Assembly (NCBI GenBank): GCA_949840885.1 | Contig: CATKYJ010000005.1 | Span: 1-64,000, forward strand | Origin: an uncultured Acetatifactor sp. | GTDB lineage: Bacteria; Bacillota; Clostridia; Lachnospirales; Lachnospiraceae | Length of the DNA: 64,000 nt | Reading direction: 5' to 3' | Shown: positions 61,554 through 64,000 of the stretch, in pieces | Numbering within the stretch: the stretch's first letter is position 1 | How the letters are laid out: every line of letters starts with the position of its first letter | The notes under the pieces: model-generated | Told to the model about the DNA's origin: nothing | The model's input: the letters and a program-made list of their open reading frames with translations, nothing else | Databases searched by the model: none | Made by a program: the position numbers and the translations under genes

Positions 61554-61685
61554 TATAACATATTAATTTTCTTTTTATTTGTATATTATGCACAATTTTC
61601 AACGCCTGTTTTTATTATATATGTCATTCAGTTTCCGCATTGCCATCCAGTTTAATATATCAATCTCTTTTCATTTGCTTTTCTA

Positions 61686-61714
61686 TTGACATATTCCTTT
61701 TTTTGCCTTATGAT
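61686..61714 (+). promoter_or_regulatory. Promoter of the GntR/LacI-hybrid regulator gene
   Basis: TTGACA (61686-61691), 17 bases, TATGAT (61709-61714), 45 bases before ATG 61759. Confidence 0.8.
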
Positions 61715-61758
61715 TACAATGATTGATATTTGTTGAGAAACAGAGGTGGATGCGTTAT

Positions 61759-62862
61759 ATGAATGCCAATTCCGATTCCCCGAAAAAATTGTACGAAATC
61801 ATCATTGACTCTATATTAAAGAAGATAGATCAGAACCAGTTTTCCTTTGAGGCGCCGATCTGTACCGAGCTTCAGCTTATGGAAGAATTCCAGGTCAGCC
61901 GGATCACGGCAAAACGGGCGATCACAGAGCTGGAGTATCAGGGGATTCTCTATCGGAAAAGGGGAGTTGGCAGTTTTGTGGTCAGGGATATTTTTCAGAG
62001 AAGAGCCAAGATGAGCAATCCCGCCAGCAATACCCCTGCCGTTTTCGCCTTTCTTCTTCCCTATACTTTTAAGCAGAACAATATTTTCAATATGATTGCC
62101 AAGATCAATGCGAAGTTCAATTCCTCCAACTGTTTCCTTTCGCTTTTCATCACAGACGGAAACCGTTCCAAGGAGCGGATGATTCTGAAGCAGCTTTTAG
62201 AGCAGAATATAGCGGGAGTACTCATTTACCCGGCTTCCACGGATTTTAACCTGGATCTCTTAAACCAGTTTGTATTCCGCAGCATCCCCGTGATCATCAG
62301 CGACCAGCCCGTGACCACGCCCTATCTGTACAACATTCTGTGCGACAATGTCATGGGCGCCCGAAAGCTCACGGAGCATCTGATTTCTCTGGGGCATCGG
62401 AAAATCTGCTTTTTCTCCGAGAGCAGCATAGCGTGTACGCCCTCTGTGGCGGAGCGCCTGGGCGGGTATCTGGATGCGCTGCGCAGTGCAGGTCTTTCCG
62501 CGGAACCGGAACATATCATTCCCAAGGTGACGGATACTTCCCCGGAATCTCTCCGGCAATATATCCGCACCATAAAAGACAGCGGCATCACGGCCATCAT
62601 ATGCGAAAATGACGGCGTGGCTTTCCGCCTCATGGAAGCCTGCGCTGCCATATCGCTGAAAGTACCGAAAGATATCAGTATATGCGGTTTCTGCAATGAT
62701 TACGACAATATAACATCCATCTGTCAGAACGAAGAGCTGATGGCTGAACACATCGGCGACATCTTTCTGGAATCGCTGACGCCCGACCGGAATCTCCCCC
62801 ATAGAGTTCTGGTGCCGGCAACCCTTTGCGCAAAGGCGTCCACAGGTCCCTGTCCCGAATAG
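61759..62862 (+). CDS. GntR-type DNA-binding regulator with LacI-like sugar-binding domain (AraR-like)
   Basis: The protein is about 367 residues. The N-terminal winged helix is GntR type (KLYEIIIDSILKKI, LQLMEEFQVSRITAKRAITELEYQGILYRKRGVGSFVV). The remainder is a periplasmic-binding-like domain as in LacI (AVFAFLLPYTFKQNN, LCDNVMGARKLTEHLISLGHRKICFFSES, AIICENDGVAFRLMEACAAISLKVPKDISICGF). AraR has the same fusion. ATG 61759 is chosen since AGAGGTGG is about nine bases upstream. Divergently placed to the LplB operon, which it most likely controls in response to an imported sugar. Confidence 0.9.
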   Translation: MNANSDSPKKLYEIIIDSILKKIDQNQFSFEAPICTELQLMEEFQVSRITAKRAITELEYQGILYRKRGVGSFVVRDIFQRRAKMSNPASNTPAVFAFLLPYTFKQNNIFNMIAKINAKFNSSNCFLSLFITDGNRSKERMILKQLLEQNIAGVLIYPASTDFNLDLLNQFVFRSIPVIISDQPVTTPYLYNILCDNVMGARKLTEHLISLGHRKICFFSESSIACTPSVAERLGGYLDALRSAGLSAEPEHIIPKVTDTSPESLRQYIRTIKDSGITAIICENDGVAFRLMEACAAISLKVPKDISICGFCNDYDNITSICQNEELMAEHIGDIFLESLTPDRNLPHRVLVPATLCAKASTGPCPE

Positions 62863-62921
62863 TCCCCGGGCAATCCTGCCATGTGATACCCCGGGCCTGT
62901 GCCGCCTGACAGTCCAAATAA

Positions 62922-62955
62922 AGATCCCTGAGAATGGCTTCACTCTCAGGGATCT
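62922..62955. terminator. Bidirectional terminator between convergent genes
   Basis: AGATCCCTGAGA and TCTCAGGGATCT form a perfect 12-bp stem between the regulator and the GH8-like gene. Confidence 0.75.
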
Positions 62956-62970
62956 GCTTGTATCCAATCT

Positions 62971-64000
62971 TTAATATATCCGATAATTCCCGCTCAGCGC
63001 AAGCAGTGCGAACAAGTACAGGCAGTTGTCATAATATCTCCTCCCGCCTTTCCTCAAAGGCTGGTTCCAGAACCATGCCACCCATTTCTTGGCCATGTCC
63101 CAATCCCTGTCTCTGTCCACCGTTTCGCTTGCAAGAACTGCCAATGCCCCCTGGGCTATGCCTGCCAGCAGTCCCAGCGGATGCAGCACTGTCTTGTCCG
63201 CAGGAGTGCCGTCCACCTCATAAACGCATCTCACCGCTTCCAAATCCGTGCCCAGAAAACCCATCAAACGCAGGGGCGCTCCTATATGCCCCTCATCAAT
63301 GCCGAACCACAGGCTGTCCAGTCCGATATTGGCCGCAGTCCTATAAGAATCACTGTAGAATTGATGATGCATTTCTCCCCAGGGCATCTTCCTGTTTACG
63401 GGCGTTCCGTCAAATTCCCCGTATTCAGGACTCATACCCGTGACAGGATGGCAGGCTCTTGCAAGATACTTTCTGCTGGCCTCTGCAGCCTGTTTCCAGA
63501 AATCCCTGTCCTCCTGATCCGCCCAGAGTGCGAAAAGCTCATAAAAATGCGGCAGATGATATGAGGGGTCTGTAAACCCGCATCCCGGAACGAACAGAAT
63601 CTGTTTGTTCTCCCGGTTCCACATAGGCGCTCCCGGCCTGCCGTTCTGCCCCTTATGAATACAGGCTTTCAAAATGCTTCTGGCTTCTCTGGAATACTGA
63701 TAAATCCCATCCCCGTCCCCCCACCTGTGCGAGGCGAAAAACAGCGCCATGGCATAATATTCCTCTCCGTCCGGCGCCGGCCCAAAAGCATTTTTCTCTC
63801 CGTTCGGTTTACAGCTCCAGGCAAAATAACCCTCGTTTTCACCATCCTCCAGATACATATATGTCTTGGACCATTTCCAGATACGGTCAAATTCTTCTTT
63901 CATGTCCAGTTGGACACAGATCATCATCCCATAGGACATGCCCTCCGTCCTGGCATCATGATTTCCCGTGTCCTCAAGATATCCCATGTCCGCCCCCACA
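62971..64000 (-). CDS. GH8 reducing-end xylose-releasing exo-oligoxylanase-like protein (partial)
   Basis: 342 residues are visible; the N-terminus lies beyond the right edge. The segment DTGNHDARTEGMSYGMMICVQL carries the general-acid Glu of GH8, then NEGYFAWSCKPNG, PAPDGEEYYAMALFFASHRWGDG, and SDSYRTAANIGLDSLWFG with the base Asp. The match in order and spacing to Rex enzymes, which release xylose from the reducing end of xylo-oligosaccharides, is strong. No signal can be judged. It converges on the GntR/LacI-hybrid gene. Confidence 0.88.
   Translation of the reverse strand, partial: VGADMGYLEDTGNHDARTEGMSYGMMICVQLDMKEEFDRIWKWSKTYMYLEDGENEGYFAWSCKPNGEKNAFGPAPDGEEYYAMALFFASHRWGDGDGIYQYSREARSILKACIHKGQNGRPGAPMWNRENKQILFVPGCGFTDPSYHLPHFYELFALWADQEDRDFWKQAAEASRKYLARACHPVTGMSPEYGEFDGTPVNRKMPWGEMHHQFYSDSYRTAANIGLDSLWFGIDEGHIGAPLRLMGFLGTDLEAVRCVYEVDGTPADKTVLHPLGLLAGIAQGALAVLASETVDRDRDWDMAKKWVAWFWNQPLRKGGRRYYDNCLYLFALLALSGNYRIY

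Noticed and set aside
1..64000. tRNA or rRNA genes
   Set aside because: I looked for tRNA-like cloverleaf ends with the usual T-loop sequence and for conserved rRNA stretches and saw none; a covariance search would be decisive.

Overview
The window looks like a chromosomal segment of a spore-forming, glycan-foraging member of the Lachnospiraceae (Clostridia). Supporting signs are a SpoIID/LysM spore-envelope type protein, AgrC/LytTR signalling, a CD3324-type small regulator, an Rpn-type nuclease, CUT1 sugar importers with YIP1 and DUF5696 partners, strong SD sites and moderately high GC. I recognise these families from memory; genus and species cannot be fixed from the sequence alone.

Left part (1-16 kb). 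It opens with the toxin half of a type III (ToxIN/AbiQ) toxin-antitoxin locus; only the terminator that should follow the antitoxin RNA is inside the window. Then come an aldose-1-epimerase-like protein, glutamine synthetase, a SpoIID + peptidoglycan-binding + triple LysM protein and a flavodoxin-type reductase. A divergently placed AgrC/AgrA-like two-component pair lies beside an ABC exporter module with an unknown membrane-anchored protein. Around 13-15.7 kb is a patch of decayed gene pieces (a miniature reductase remnant and a glutamine synthetase fragment), a DUF1062 protein, a methyltransferase and a CD3324-like regulator. Two of these genes share a palindromic upstream element.

Middle part (16-30.5 kb). 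An Rpn-family nuclease with a coiled-coil repeat tail and an unknown charged protein lead into an OmpR-type response regulator. An intact ISAs1-type insertion sequence (20153-21669, 9-bp target duplication) separates this regulator from an ABC ATPase, permease and histidine kinase. Three 11-bp direct repeats before the ABC genes suggest all four form one antimicrobial-peptide sensing and resistance module. Housekeeping-type genes follow (aldo/keto reductase, VOC protein, NUDIX hydrolase). Next is a galacturonate-catabolism pair, uxaB-uxaA, in which uxaA carries three separate in-frame tandem-repeat expansions. A promoter with a cre/LacI-like palindrome precedes uxaB.

Right part (30.6-64 kb). 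This is a polysaccharide-utilisation region on the minus strand. A long gene series (46784 down to 30665) encodes a DUF4886 protein, a beta-helix lipoprotein, two solute-binding proteins (one a 1008-residue membrane-anchored form, one with a frameshift in an 8-G run), two permease pairs, a YIP1/NHL protein and a DUF5696 protein. A neighbouring LacI regulator lies behind a GH16, GH16 and GH5 set suggestive of beta-1,3-glucan breakdown. Two strong promoters, one before each gene series, carry the same AAAACGTTTT palindrome, suggesting one regulon. Further right, a divergent GntR/LacI-hybrid regulator faces a second operon (LplB/LplC-type permeases, binding protein, GH116, GH38), and a GH8 exo-oligoxylanase-like gene runs off the right edge. 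None of the three importers has an ATPase in the window, so a shared MsmK-type ATPase elsewhere is presumed.
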